Assembly: GCA_003339605.1 (NCBI GenBank)
Contig: QOVW01000006.1
Coordinates: 1 to 35,674 of the forward strand
DNA from: Spirobacillus cienkowskii
GTDB taxonomy: Bacteria; Bdellovibrionota_B; Oligoflexia; Silvanigrellales; Silvanigrellaceae
DNA: 35,674 nucleotides
Direction of reading: 5' to 3'
Shown here: positions 26,619 to 34,984 of the stretch, in pieces
How positions within the stretch are numbered: the stretch's first letter is position 1
Layout of the letters: each line of letters begins with the position of its first letter
Notes under the pieces: generated by a model
What the model was told of the DNA's origin: nothing
The model's input: only the letters and a program-made list of their open reading frames with translations
Databases searched by the model: none
Program-made: the position numbers and the translations under genes

Positions 26619-26915
26619 CTATTTTTCAATCACAAAATCTTGTTTAAAATCAGTTTCATTCAGACCAATTAATTCTAAAGGATTATTTAGTAAATTAATG
26701 AGTTCATTTTCTGGATTAAATTCATCTCTAAGTGAGTTAAAATCGTACTCAAATTCAGGAAGTTTTACATCTTCAATGCTTGTAGGTTCTGGGTCGCCAT
26801 TAATTTTAATACTATTGTTTATTGAGTCAGAATTTACTGGATTTATAATTAAAAAAATTGAAACAAAAATTAATAGTTTAAAAATTTTATTTTTAATTTT
26901 AAAATTTTTTGGCAT
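26619..26915 (-). CDS. Small exported protein, first gene of the ExbB-like operon
   Basis: No family was recognised in this 98-residue product. A signal peptide is likely: a basic start (MPKNFKIKNKIFK), a hydrophobic core (LLIFVSIFLII) and a probable cut after NPVNS near residue 29. The mature part is short, acidic and without cysteines. The ATG lies behind AAGGAA with a seven-base gap. The stop is nine bases before the ExbB-like start, so it is likely cotranscribed and may be a periplasmic accessory of the module. Confidence 0.65.
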   Translation of the reverse strand: MPKNFKIKNKIFKLLIFVSIFLIINPVNSDSINNSIKINGDPEPTSIEDVKLPEFEYDFNSLRDEFNPENELINLLNNPLELIGLNETDFKQDFVIEK

Positions 26916-26929
26916 TTTGTGTTCCTTGG

Positions 26930-26950
26930 TTATTAAGGTTAACTTAATAA
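26930..26950. repeat. Inverted repeat ahead of the ExbB-like operon
   Basis: TTATTAAG (26930-26937) and CTTAATAA (26943-26950) form a perfect 8-base-pair inverted repeat with loop GTTAA. It lies 15 to 35 bases before the small exported gene and 40 bases after the methyltransferase stop. It may be an operator, a leader hairpin or a weak end signal. Confidence 0.35.
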
Positions 26951-26989
26951 TTCTTATTATAAACTTTTATAATTAAATTTCAAAATAAT

Positions 26990-28249
26990 TTATTCATCAT
27001 TTTGACAAATTGGGGAGAAAATTTTGCATCTAGGAAAAATTTCATTGTTTTCTTCAACTAAATTAATTCTTTTTTCGGTTATTTCAGCAACATTTTTAAA
27101 AGTAAAATTTTTAATTTTATTATTTATAGCTTCTTCATTTTGAACACAGCAAAATTTATATTTAACTTCATATTGATTTAACTCATGTACAGCTTGTGCT
27201 AAAGTAGCGCTTCCTGCAAAGAAGTCTAAACAATTAATTATTTTTGATTTGGGATTTTGATACATTGAAATAAGATGTTTAATTAAACCTACAGGTTTTG
27301 GAAAGTCAAAAACTTTTTCTCCATGAAAAATTTTTTTTAACTGAAATTCACCATCTTCGTTAGATTCGCAGTCTACAGTAAGATCATCTGTAGCTTGTTT
27401 AAATTTTATCTCATCCTTTAACACTTTTCTTCTAAGACCAAAATTTTTTGTAATAAATACGCAATTGTCCAAAATTTCTTGAGACACTCTAAATCGTCCC
27501 TTTACATGAACATCATTCAAAAGTTTTCCATTTAATATAGTTGCATCCGAGTCTAAATGTATTTTTAAAGTTCTATTAATATATTCTCCTTTAAGATAAG
27601 TTCCATCTGGACATTTTGCTATAGTATTTTTCTTTAAAATTCTATTAGAAATAATATTTGAACTATTAAGCACAGGGCGATTTTTTTCTGTTAGCTCTTT
27701 TCCAATAAGTTTTAGGAGTTTACCTTTGTGACTTGAAAATACTAAAATATATTCTATTACATTACTAATATGTTTATTTAAAAAAGATGGCTTTCTTTTT
27801 TTTCTCCACTTGAGGGTTCCAATATGATTTTCGCGGCCAAAAATTTCTCGCATAAGAATTGTTAAACTAGCAAACTCTCGCTCATCAATTGAAACAAACA
27901 TAATTCCACTCTCATCAAGAATTTCACGAGCGAGGAGAAGTCTAGGCATCATCATATTTAACCAAATATCGTTATTGTTATCCAAGTTCTGTTCTTTAAA
28001 GCAATCATTATAAATAAACTTTAAGCCACTATTATAAGGAGGATCAATATAAATAATGTCAAACTTAAAATTTAATTTTTTAATATACTTAAGTGTTTCA
28101 AGATTATCGCATTTAATTAAAATATTTTCGTTTTTGAGAATTTCATTTGTTAGTTTATAGTTGGTAGTGTGTTCGTAAAATTCAAATAGAGGCTTTTTAA
28201 AAGCTATTTCAAAACATTCATTTTTTCCATTGAAGTTAAGACTAACCAC
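26990..28249 (-). CDS. DNA adenine methyltransferase, beta class (Mod-like)
   Basis: This site-specific DNA methyltransferase uses S-adenosylmethionine. In the 419 residues the catalytic motif IV, DPPYNSG (residues 69-75), comes before the AdoMet motif I, DFFAGSATL (about 342-350). This order defines the beta class, shared with type III Mod proteins and several type II N6-adenine enzymes. The variable stretch between them should be the target-recognition domain. It is shorter than a usual type III Mod. No restriction subunit is visible next to it, so it may be a solitary enzyme. The start is a GTG at 28249, with AAGGG overlapping the stop of the 88-residue gene upstream, so the two are probably cotranscribed. 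The recognised sequence cannot be read from the protein. Confidence 0.9.
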   Translation of the reverse strand: MVSLNFNGKNECFEIAFKKPLFEFYEHTTNYKLTNEILKNENILIKCDNLETLKYIKKLNFKFDIIYIDPPYNSGLKFIYNDCFKEQNLDNNNDIWLNMMMPRLLLAREILDESGIMFVSIDEREFASLTILMREIFGRENHIGTLKWRKKRKPSFLNKHISNVIEYILVFSSHKGKLLKLIGKELTEKNRPVLNSSNIISNRILKKNTIAKCPDGTYLKGEYINRTLKIHLDSDATILNGKLLNDVHVKGRFRVSQEILDNCVFITKNFGLRRKVLKDEIKFKQATDDLTVDCESNEDGEFQLKKIFHGEKVFDFPKPVGLIKHLISMYQNPKSKIINCLDFFAGSATLAQAVHELNQYEVKYKFCCVQNEEAINNKIKNFTFKNVAEITEKRINLVEENNEIFPRCKIFSPICQNDE

Positions 28250-28257
28250 GTCAGCCC

Positions 28258-28524
28258 TTATTCTTCTTCATCTTCATAAATAATAATGTCTTCCCACGAA
28301 AAACCATTAGCTACAATAACTATCTCAAATTCTTTGCCGTCTTTTTCTATAAAATTTTCAGTAAAAAAACATTCTTTACCATCAATATTAATAAAATTTG
28401 GAATTTGTTCTTCCTCGTCATTATAACCTGCGTTACGATATAGTTCTTCAGTTTTTTCACGTTCGACAAGATAGTATTCTCCCTTGATAGGTGACATTTT
28501 TACAAGTGTATCCGACAAAGCCAT
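28258..28524 (-). CDS. Small highly acidic protein, unknown function
   Basis: This 88-residue soluble protein has no recognised family. About 24 residues are Asp or Glu against about 8 Lys or Arg, and it ends in EDEEE. No signal peptide or membrane span is seen. The ATG follows AAGGAG by seven bases. It is directly upstream of the methyltransferase gene, whose ribosome binding site overlaps its stop. An effect on methyltransferase activity, for example as a DNA mimic, is a guess from charge and position only. Confidence 0.7.
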   Translation of the reverse strand: MALSDTLVKMSPIKGEYYLVEREKTEELYRNAGYNDEEEQIPNFINIDGKECFFTENFIEKDGKEFEIVIVANGFSWEDIIIYEDEEE

Positions 28525-28597
28525 GAGGTATCTCCTTAGAAGAGGTTAGCAAACGAGAAGTATGTTATTCTAATTAATAGGAGGCGACAAGACATTA

Positions 28598-29218
28598 ATG
28601 AGAAAATTAAATCAGCTATTAGGCGAAGAACAGCTAACTAAGCCAGTTTATGAAAGAAAGAAGTATTTAAGAAAATTACTTACTCAAGAAAGAAAAATTC
28701 TTTATCAAAAAACTCATCACCAAGATTGGGGAACAAGACAGTTCTTTAGATCTTTGGAATTACTTAATTTAGATGTAACAAAATTAAAAAAATTACAAGA
28801 AAATAATAAAATAAATATAGCTTGTTTTTTCCCTATTAGGTGTGAGTTAGATATTGCATCCTTAGCGGATGAAAATTGGATTTTTCCTAAAATTTCTGAA
28901 AATAAAAATCTCAAGTGGTTTAAGCTAGGAAAAAATTTAGATAATTTAATAAAAAATAGCATTGGTATTTTTGAATTACCAGAAGATATGTGTTTTGATT
29001 ATTCATTTGATATGCCTAAATTGATATGTTTTTTGCCTGGTTTGGCAGCCTCTCAAGATGGTTATAGACTTGGATATGGAGGAGGGTATTATGATATTTT
29101 TTTAAGTAAAATGAAAAATCATGTTACATCAATACTTTGCCTACCTTCTAATGATTTTGTTTTAGATGAAATACCCTTCGAAGATCATGATCAAAAAATT
29201 GATTTAATTGTTTGGTAA
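28598..29218 (+). CDS. 5-formyltetrahydrofolate cyclo-ligase
   Basis: This ATP-dependent enzyme turns 5-formyl-THF into 5,10-methenyl-THF and returns the stored folate to one-carbon metabolism. The 206-residue product has a basic N-terminal region with KKYLRKLLTQER. The family signature LPGLAASQDGYRLGYGGGYYD sits in its C-terminal half, where the ATP and folate sites lie. ACFFPIRCELDI and FPKI are the other usual blocks. The Shine-Dalgarno AGGAGG at 28579-28584 is 13 bases before the ATG, which is longer than normal; no better in-frame start was found. The gene is divergent from the small acidic gene. Confidence 0.92.
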   Translation: MRKLNQLLGEEQLTKPVYERKKYLRKLLTQERKILYQKTHHQDWGTRQFFRSLELLNLDVTKLKKLQENNKINIACFFPIRCELDIASLADENWIFPKISENKNLKWFKLGKNLDNLIKNSIGIFELPEDMCFDYSFDMPKLICFLPGLAASQDGYRLGYGGGYYDIFLSKMKNHVTSILCLPSNDFVLDEIPFEDHDQKIDLIVW

Positions 29219-29530
29219 TTTAATAACTTAATTTTAAGATTTTATGTTATATGTATTTTTAATTCGTTTTTTTTAAAAAGTTAATATTTTATATAAAATC
29301 AATTTTTAAATTAATTTAAAATTGTATATTTATATTTTATAAAATTCTATAATTTTATTTACTTTTCTTATTTTGTTATATTAATAAGGAAATTTTTTAA
29401 TAGTCAATAAATTAATACTGTTAAATTGTAAAAGTCGTAAATATTGACAAACATAATTCTCATTTGCTAAATTTTAAATTAGTAAACATTAATAATTTAT
29501 ATAATTTTTATATGTAAGATGAGGAATTTT
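29219..29530. other. 312-base very AT-rich gap before the protease cassette
   Basis: No gene was seen in this stretch of about 85% A+T. It carries the promoter candidate at 29444-29473 for the protease cassette. No convincing terminator for the upstream gene was found. Confidence 0.4.
29444..29473 (+). promoter_or_regulatory. Sigma70-like promoter for the protease cassette
   Basis: A perfect -35 TTGACA (29444-29449) is followed after 18 bases by TAAATT (29468-29473). A TG one base before it (29465-29466) gives an extended -10. It lies 57 bases before the chosen start of the first protease gene. Confidence 0.6.
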
Positions 29531-31498
29531 ATGTATTGTACAAAAAATATTTCTTCGATAATGTTGCTTTCTTCTGTGTTTTTTTACTCATGCAACAGAA
29601 AAGACAGTTCAGTAATTGAATCAAAAATTTTGCCCCATGCTGTAATAAACGAAGAACCAATTTTTTGTACAGATATCAACGATAACACAAAAAATCCACT
29701 AGCTGTATATCAATGGCATTTAAAAAATACAGGTCAAAGTTCTTTTGCGTCAGAGCCAGGCGTCCCTGATGAGGATATAAATATTGAAAATGTTTTAAAG
29801 AATGAATGCTTAAGTGGTTTTGGAATTCATGTTGCTGTAGTCGATTCTGGTTTGCAGTTAACGCATCCATCATTAGTTCCTAATATAGTAAATAATAATA
29901 GAACAAAATCAATTAATTTTAGAGATAATCAGTTATTACATAATGATCCTTCTCCAATTCCTGATGATGACGATGATCATGGCACAATGGTTGGTGGCAT
30001 TATTGCAATGAGAAGTAACATGGGATTTGGAGGTTCTGGCATTGCTCCAAGAGCAAAATTGGCTGGGTATAATATTATAAATAACGAACTTGGTGTTCAA
30101 ATTTTTCAAAACTTTGTTGATTCACTTGGCGGTTCTGATGCTTCAAAAGAAAATGATATTTTTAATATGAGTTATGGTGATAGTAATATAAGCCAAATAC
30201 CTTTAGACGATCCAATTGTTTTGGCTTCAACAACAGTTTATCGTTATGGCACAAGAAATTTAAGAAATGGAAAAGGTGCAATTTATGTTAAAGCTTCAGG
30301 CAATGGATTTAGTAAGATAAGTGATGATCCTGAATCTACTATGGCGTGTATGATGGCACAAAATCTCAATCTTTCCTGTCAAAATTCAAACATGAATATT
30401 GATAATACCCTTCCCGAAGTGATAACCGTTGGTGCATTAAATGCTAAGGGTAAAAAGACGAGCTATTCTACAACCGGTTCTTCATTGTGGATTAGTGCTC
30501 CTGGAGGAGAATTTGGATTTGATAAAGATTGGTTAAATGAGCATTTTGCAAGATTTGGTCATACAATTAATTGGGAAAAACTTCGACCAACTTTAGGGGA
30601 ACCAGCAATAATTACAACAGATGTTGCAGGTTCAAAATTTGGTTTGAGTAAGTTAATCAGTTATGAAGTAACAAATTATATGGATCCCAAATTAAAATTA
30701 AATGAAATTTTTAGAATTAGAAACGCATTTAATGGTGGACAAGTATTAGATAGTAATGGAGTAAATTTGAATTCAAAATTTAATTATACAAACTCAATGA
30801 ATGGAACTTCATCTGCAACGCCTGTAGTATCTGGAAGTATAGCATTAATTTTAGAAGCAAATCCAGATTTAACTTGGAGAGATGTTAAATATATATTAGC
30901 AAAAACGGCAACAAAAGTTGATCCATATTTTGAAGGTATAAAGGTTAAAATTTATAATGATGAAGAGTATCAAGCAGAAGATGGATGGGTTACTAACTCA
31001 GCTGGGTTTAACTTTTCCAATTGGTATGGTTTTGGTCGAGTTAATGTTGAAAATGCTGTAAAATTAGCTAAAAATTATGATGTAAATTTAGGAGAATACA
31101 TTGAACTACCATGGCATCCGGTTAATGGAGAAATTGATCCTGTAGATGTGCAACCAGGATCTTTAGGTTATACGCATGAATTTCAGCAAATTTCAGAAGA
31201 GAATAATATTAAAATAGAATCAGTTAGAGTTGAAGTTACTGTAGAAAGTGATTTTATAGGTGATGTCGGTTTTGAGTTGACTTCTCCAACTGGCACAAAG
31301 AGTATTATCTGGAATATAGGAAATGCGTTTTCATTTAGTGAGAGTTTAATTAATATGCCTTTGCAAAGTAACGCTTTCTATGGCGAAAATGCTGCTGGTT
31401 TGTGGAGTTTAAAAGTCATAAATAGTGGATTTAATTCAAATAGTGTTAAATTTAAAGGAGCTAGAATTCAGTTTTCAGGATCTAAAAGTTCAATTTAA
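29531..31498 (+). CDS. Lipoprotein kexin-like subtilase with P-domain, copy 1
   Basis: This 655-residue S8 serine protease starts with a hydrophobic signal ending FFYSC, so it is probably lipid-anchored at Cys21. The catalytic domain begins almost at once with NPLAVYQWHLKNTGQ (about residue 55), so no propeptide is present. The triad is Asp105 (VAVVDSGLQ), His150 (DHGTMVGG) and Ser427 (MNGTSSATP), with oxyanion Asn258 (ASGNG). Residues 545-650 form a proprotein-convertase P-domain: DFIGDVGFELTSPTGTKS, then W.LKVIN.G. This matches kexin/furin-type enzymes such as the Aeromonas sobria protease ASP, which needs the chaperone ORF2 encoded just downstream. A secreted propeptide-like gene follows here after 53 bases. 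The ATG at 29531 has GAGGA before it; the upstream ATG at 29519 has none. Confidence 0.93.
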   Translation: MYCTKNISSIMLLSSVFFYSCNRKDSSVIESKILPHAVINEEPIFCTDINDNTKNPLAVYQWHLKNTGQSSFASEPGVPDEDINIENVLKNECLSGFGIHVAVVDSGLQLTHPSLVPNIVNNNRTKSINFRDNQLLHNDPSPIPDDDDDHGTMVGGIIAMRSNMGFGGSGIAPRAKLAGYNIINNELGVQIFQNFVDSLGGSDASKENDIFNMSYGDSNISQIPLDDPIVLASTTVYRYGTRNLRNGKGAIYVKASGNGFSKISDDPESTMACMMAQNLNLSCQNSNMNIDNTLPEVITVGALNAKGKKTSYSTTGSSLWISAPGGEFGFDKDWLNEHFARFGHTINWEKLRPTLGEPAIITTDVAGSKFGLSKLISYEVTNYMDPKLKLNEIFRIRNAFNGGQVLDSNGVNLNSKFNYTNSMNGTSSATPVVSGSIALILEANPDLTWRDVKYILAKTATKVDPYFEGIKVKIYNDEEYQAEDGWVTNSAGFNFSNWYGFGRVNVENAVKLAKNYDVNLGEYIELPWHPVNGEIDPVDVQPGSLGYTHEFQQISEENNIKIESVRVEVTVESDFIGDVGFELTSPTGTKSIIWNIGNAFSFSESLINMPLQSNAFYGENAAGLWSLKVINSGFNSNSVKFKGARIQFSGSKSSI

Positions 31499-31551
31499 TT
31501 TAAATAGATTATTTTTTTAATTTTAAAACATAAAAATTATTGAGGTGAATA

Positions 31552-32265
31552 ATGAGTTCAAGATTATTTAGTATATTAACATCATTTATTGCTATTATGT
31601 TTTTTTATAATTTTAAAATATTCGCTGAAGAAAGTAAAAAGCTTGATGAAAAAAAAATAGTAGAAGATCAAGTTAGAGAACTAATTGTTGAAGATACTTT
31701 TACTCAGGGTGGAGTAAATTATACTTTATATCAAGGAATTGTTGCTAGAGTTGAGAAAACAGAAAACTCAAATCAAAGTGGTTTTTCTAATAGAAATAAA
31801 AAACTAAAATTTTATAATTCTGAGAATATTTATTCTTATACAAATAAAATTTTATTAGACAAAGGAATGTTTAAAATTTATCATAAGCAAACTGATTTAA
31901 ATAGAATTACAGAACCAAATTCTGATAATAATGATTTTTTAGCTAATCCACCTACTAGAAATATTAAAAATTCAGAATATAAAACTGCTTTTAATAATTC
32001 TTCTAGAAAATTTGGAGTTCTAACTGGTAATATTGTAATTAAAATTAGTCCTGATAAAACTTTACCTCCTCTTGATTCTTCTTATAAATTAGTAAGAGAA
32101 TATCAAAATATGGGGTTATACTTAATAAATATTCCAAAAAATGTAAAACTAGGAAAGGCTCTCGAAGATCTTAGGGATAAAATTCAAAAACATGATCAAA
32201 TTTCGGCAGATTTTTCATCATCTGTAAATGTAGAAGTTCTAGAAAACTTTAAATCACAAAGATAA
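31552..32265 (+). CDS. Secreted propeptide-like protein, probable chaperone of protease copy 1
   Basis: This 237-residue protein has a signal peptide, probably cut after KIFA at residue 25. The first part carries FTQGGVNYTLYQG. The C-terminal 90 residues have the look of a subtilase pro-domain: FGVLTGNIVIKISP, then YKLVREYQNMGLYLINIPK, VKLGKALEDLRDK and a final VEVLENFK. The protease gene before it lacks a pro-domain, so this protein probably acts in trans as folding helper and inhibitor, as ORF2 does for Aeromonas ASP. It is a paralogue of the gene at 34203. The middle (about residues 75-140) is Asn-rich and poorly conserved. The ATG follows GAGGTG. The pro-domain likeness is my judgement by eye. 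Confidence 0.72.
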   Translation: MSSRLFSILTSFIAIMFFYNFKIFAEESKKLDEKKIVEDQVRELIVEDTFTQGGVNYTLYQGIVARVEKTENSNQSGFSNRNKKLKFYNSENIYSYTNKILLDKGMFKIYHKQTDLNRITEPNSDNNDFLANPPTRNIKNSEYKTAFNNSSRKFGVLTGNIVIKISPDKTLPPLDSSYKLVREYQNMGLYLINIPKNVKLGKALEDLRDKIQKHDQISADFSSSVNVEVLENFKSQR

Positions 32266-32290
32266 TTTTTTAATTAATTAAGGTTTTACA

Positions 32291-34165
32291 ATGCACAAGA
32301 TTTTAAATTTTTTGTTATTTAAACTTTTTATTTTAATTTCTTGTACAGAAAAAGATAAAAATGTATTGGTAAATGATAAAAATAAAATATTTTTACTAGA
32401 TAATTATTGCACAAATATTGATGATTATGAAAAAAATCCACTCTCAAAATATCAATGGCATTTAAAAAATATTGGTCAAACTGCTTTTTCATCAGAGGGA
32501 GGAGTTATTGGTGAGGATATCAATATTTACTCTGTCTTAAAGGAAGAATGTTTAAGTGGAAAAGGTATTTATGTAGGAGTCATTGACTCTGGTTTGCAAA
32601 TTGGTCATCCATCGTTATTGCCGAATATTGATAATCGACCAAAAAAATCAAAAACTTGGTCATTAAATTTTAGGCTTGGATCTTATGCTTCAAATGATCC
32701 ATCTCCTTTGCAAACTGCAAAATCAGATCATGGAACAATGGTAGCGGGAATAATTGGTATGCGCAGTAATTTGGGTTTTGGAGGTACAGGTGTTGCTCCT
32801 CGAGTGAATCTTGCTGGTTATAATGTTATTAATCATAGCTTGCAAACTTTCCAAAATTTTCTTGACTCTTTAGGCTTGTCAGAAGCTTCAAAAGGAAATG
32901 ATATTTTCAATATGAGTTATGGACTTAAAAATATAAGGCAAATTGAATACAGTTCATCATCAATTAAATCTGCTCAATCTGCAATAAAATATGGAACCCA
33001 ATTTTTAAGAAATAAAAGAGGTGCAATTTATATAAAAGCTTCTGGGAATGGGTTTTCAAATTTAGGTAATTATCTTGATTCTTGTACTATCGCTAACCGG
33101 CTTGAAGTTTCATGTCAAAATTCAAACATGAACTATGAAAATACCTTGTATGAAGTTATTACTGTCGGAGCTGTTAATGCTAAAGGAATAAAATCGTCGT
33201 ATTCAACTACAGGTTCATCACTTTGGATTTCTGCTCCTGGCGGAGAATTTGGAGTTGATAAAATGTGGGTAGAAAAATTATATCAACAAAACGATGAAGA
33301 TATAATTTGGTCTAACCAAAAAAAATCTATAGGTGAGCCAGCAATTGTAACTACTGATGTGAGTGGACAAAGAAACGGTTATAGCAGAAGAATTACTTAC
33401 AAAGATCCTGATGAAATATTTGATGTTGGAAATTCATTTAATGCATGTGAAGTTAATGAAAATTCTAAATGTGATTATACAAATTCAATGAATGGCTCAT
33501 CGGCTGCAGCGCCAATTGTTTCTGGCAGTGTTGCACTTATATTAGAAAAAAATCCTATTTTGAGCTGGCGAGATATAAAATATATACTTGCAAAAACCGC
33601 AAAAAAGGTTGACTCAAATTTTAAAGGTATTAAAATTAAAGTAAACGATAATTTAGAATATTTATTAGATCAAGGATGGATAACTAATAAAGCAGGTTTT
33701 ACTTTTTCAAATTGGTATGGCTTTGGAGTTATTGATGTTGAGAAGGCGGTTGAATTTGCTAAAAATTATAACTTTAGATTTCCCCAATTTATTGAAAAAA
33801 ATTGGATTTCTAATACTAGTGAAGTCAATTTGTCTAGTAATTTTGGATTTTTTCAAACTGAAATACATATTCCAAAAAATGAATCACTCAATATTGAGTC
33901 TATTCAGATTAGAGTTAGTATTGAAAGTCAATATATTGGAGATGTTTCATTAGAATTAATATCGCCTCAAGGAACTAAAAATATAATTTGGCATGCTGGA
34001 AATGCTTTTACATCTAATGGCAATTTAGATGATATGCAAATGTTATCAAATGCTTTTTATGGAGAAAAAAGTTATGGTATATGGAAACTTAATGTTATTA
34101 ACACAGGAATTCATAAAAAAAATCTAAAGTTTAAACAATGGAAACTTAAAGTTTCTGGTCATTAG
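32291..34165 (+). CDS. Lipoprotein kexin-like subtilase with P-domain, copy 2
   Basis: This 624-residue paralogue of the protease at 29531 has the same layout: a lipoprotein signal ending FILISC (Cys18), an immediate catalytic start NPLSKYQWHLKNIGQ, and no propeptide. The triad is Asp99 (VGVIDSGLQ), His147 (DHGTMVAG) and Ser404 (MNGSSAAAP), with Asn253 (ASGNG). A P-domain follows from about 515 (YIGDVSLELISPQGTKN). Blocks such as CLSG.GI.V, NSNMN.ENTL.EVITVGA and NSMNG.S.A.P are shared with copy 1, while the loops before the catalytic Ser and the inter-domain part differ. Diversified substrate choice is possible. The ATG follows AAGG, 25 bases after the copy-1 chaperone gene, so the four genes likely form one transcript. 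Confidence 0.93.
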   Translation: MHKILNFLLFKLFILISCTEKDKNVLVNDKNKIFLLDNYCTNIDDYEKNPLSKYQWHLKNIGQTAFSSEGGVIGEDINIYSVLKEECLSGKGIYVGVIDSGLQIGHPSLLPNIDNRPKKSKTWSLNFRLGSYASNDPSPLQTAKSDHGTMVAGIIGMRSNLGFGGTGVAPRVNLAGYNVINHSLQTFQNFLDSLGLSEASKGNDIFNMSYGLKNIRQIEYSSSSIKSAQSAIKYGTQFLRNKRGAIYIKASGNGFSNLGNYLDSCTIANRLEVSCQNSNMNYENTLYEVITVGAVNAKGIKSSYSTTGSSLWISAPGGEFGVDKMWVEKLYQQNDEDIIWSNQKKSIGEPAIVTTDVSGQRNGYSRRITYKDPDEIFDVGNSFNACEVNENSKCDYTNSMNGSSAAAPIVSGSVALILEKNPILSWRDIKYILAKTAKKVDSNFKGIKIKVNDNLEYLLDQGWITNKAGFTFSNWYGFGVIDVEKAVEFAKNYNFRFPQFIEKNWISNTSEVNLSSNFGFFQTEIHIPKNESLNIESIQIRVSIESQYIGDVSLELISPQGTKNIIWHAGNAFTSNGNLDDMQMLSNAFYGEKSYGIWKLNVINTGIHKKNLKFKQWKLKVSGH

Positions 34166-34202
34166 TAAAATATAATTTATTGTGGCTTATAGGAGAGCTT
34201 AT

Positions 34203-34787
34203 ATGTTAATTAATAAAACATTGTTCTTATTATTCATAATTAGCTTTTCGATTTTAAGTAAGGAAAAATCATTTTCTTTTAGTTCTAAGTCCAATAAAAC
34301 CGAAAAATTGATAATTTATAATCATAAAGAAATTGCAAGTAAATTTGCACGTGGAGAGAGTTTTAAGCAAGGACAGGCTATTTATACACTTTATCCAGAG
34401 TTAAAGTCAAGTTTTAATGACGATAATAACAGTAAAACATTAATGAAAGAGCATAGAGCAAGTAAGGTAATTGTAACAGAGTCATTTATTATTTATAATT
34501 TTCCTAAGTTTGAGCAGAAGCCACGGTATCAAAATCAAGTTGTATTTAATGAAAATACAGAAAGTTTTGGTATTCTTAGCGGATCTATAATTGTTAAAAT
34601 GAAAAATAATTTGGAGTTTAATGATTCTTCATTTGAAATTATAAAAAAATATCCGGAATTAGGTTATTATATTTTGGCATTACCTAATAAAATTAAAATC
34701 GAAGAATCAATTAAAAAAGTCAAATTTAATAAAAATGTTGAGGAATTTATAATTGAGGTTTTAGAAAACTTTCAAGAAACCTTATAG
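34203..34787 (+). CDS. Secreted propeptide-like protein, probable chaperone of protease copy 2
   Basis: This 194-residue protein begins with a hydrophobic signal segment (LFLLFIISFSIL). It shares with the 31552 gene the early block FKQGQAIYTLY and the whole C-terminal pro-domain-like block: FGILSGSIIVKMK, then FEIIKKYPELGYYILALPNK and a final IEVLENFQ. It lacks most of the Asn-rich middle insert of copy 1. The open frame runs back to a GTG at 34182, but AGGAG at 34191-34195 serves the ATG at 34203. It follows its protease gene by 37 bases. Its presence after each protease supports a one-to-one pairing. Confidence 0.72.
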   Translation: MLINKTLFLLFIISFSILSKEKSFSFSSKSNKTEKLIIYNHKEIASKFARGESFKQGQAIYTLYPELKSSFNDDNNSKTLMKEHRASKVIVTESFIIYNFPKFEQKPRYQNQVVFNENTESFGILSGSIIVKMKNNLEFNDSSFEIIKKYPELGYYILALPNKIKIEESIKKVKFNKNVEEFIIEVLENFQETL

Positions 34788-34874
34788 ATAATTGGTAATC
34801 TATTTATCTTTAATTTTGTAATTATATAAGTGCTAACTATGTATTTTATATTTTTATAATTTAGATAACATAGT

Positions 34875-34911
34875 GCAAAAAAATTTGCTTTTGTTGCGTT
34901 TTTTTATGATG
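34875..34911 (+). terminator. Weak terminator candidate after the protease cassette
   Basis: GCAAA/TTTGC (34875-34879 with 34884-34888) is followed by TTTTG and then a run of seven T. A longer inverted repeat, ACTATGT/ACATAGT (34836-34842 and 34868-34874), stands just before it. The stems are weak, so termination here is uncertain. Confidence 0.3.
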
Positions 34912-34984
34912 TTCTAAGTTGTTGTTTAATTGATTATTATTTAATGGTAATTTAGTAATATTTTTAATAAATATAAGGAGTGTT

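Noticed and set aside
26506-26976. A 156-residue plus-strand open frame across the ExbB-like start and the small exported gene
   Set aside because: The minus-strand genes have good ribosome sites, operon spacing and a recognisable family, and this frame has none.
26990-28249. A complete type III restriction-modification system
   Set aside because: No Res-type helicase/nuclease gene lies on either side, and the protein is shorter than usual Mod subunits.
29519-29530. Upstream ATG of the first protease gene
   Set aside because: No ribosome binding site precedes it, while GAGGA lies at the right distance from the ATG at 29531.
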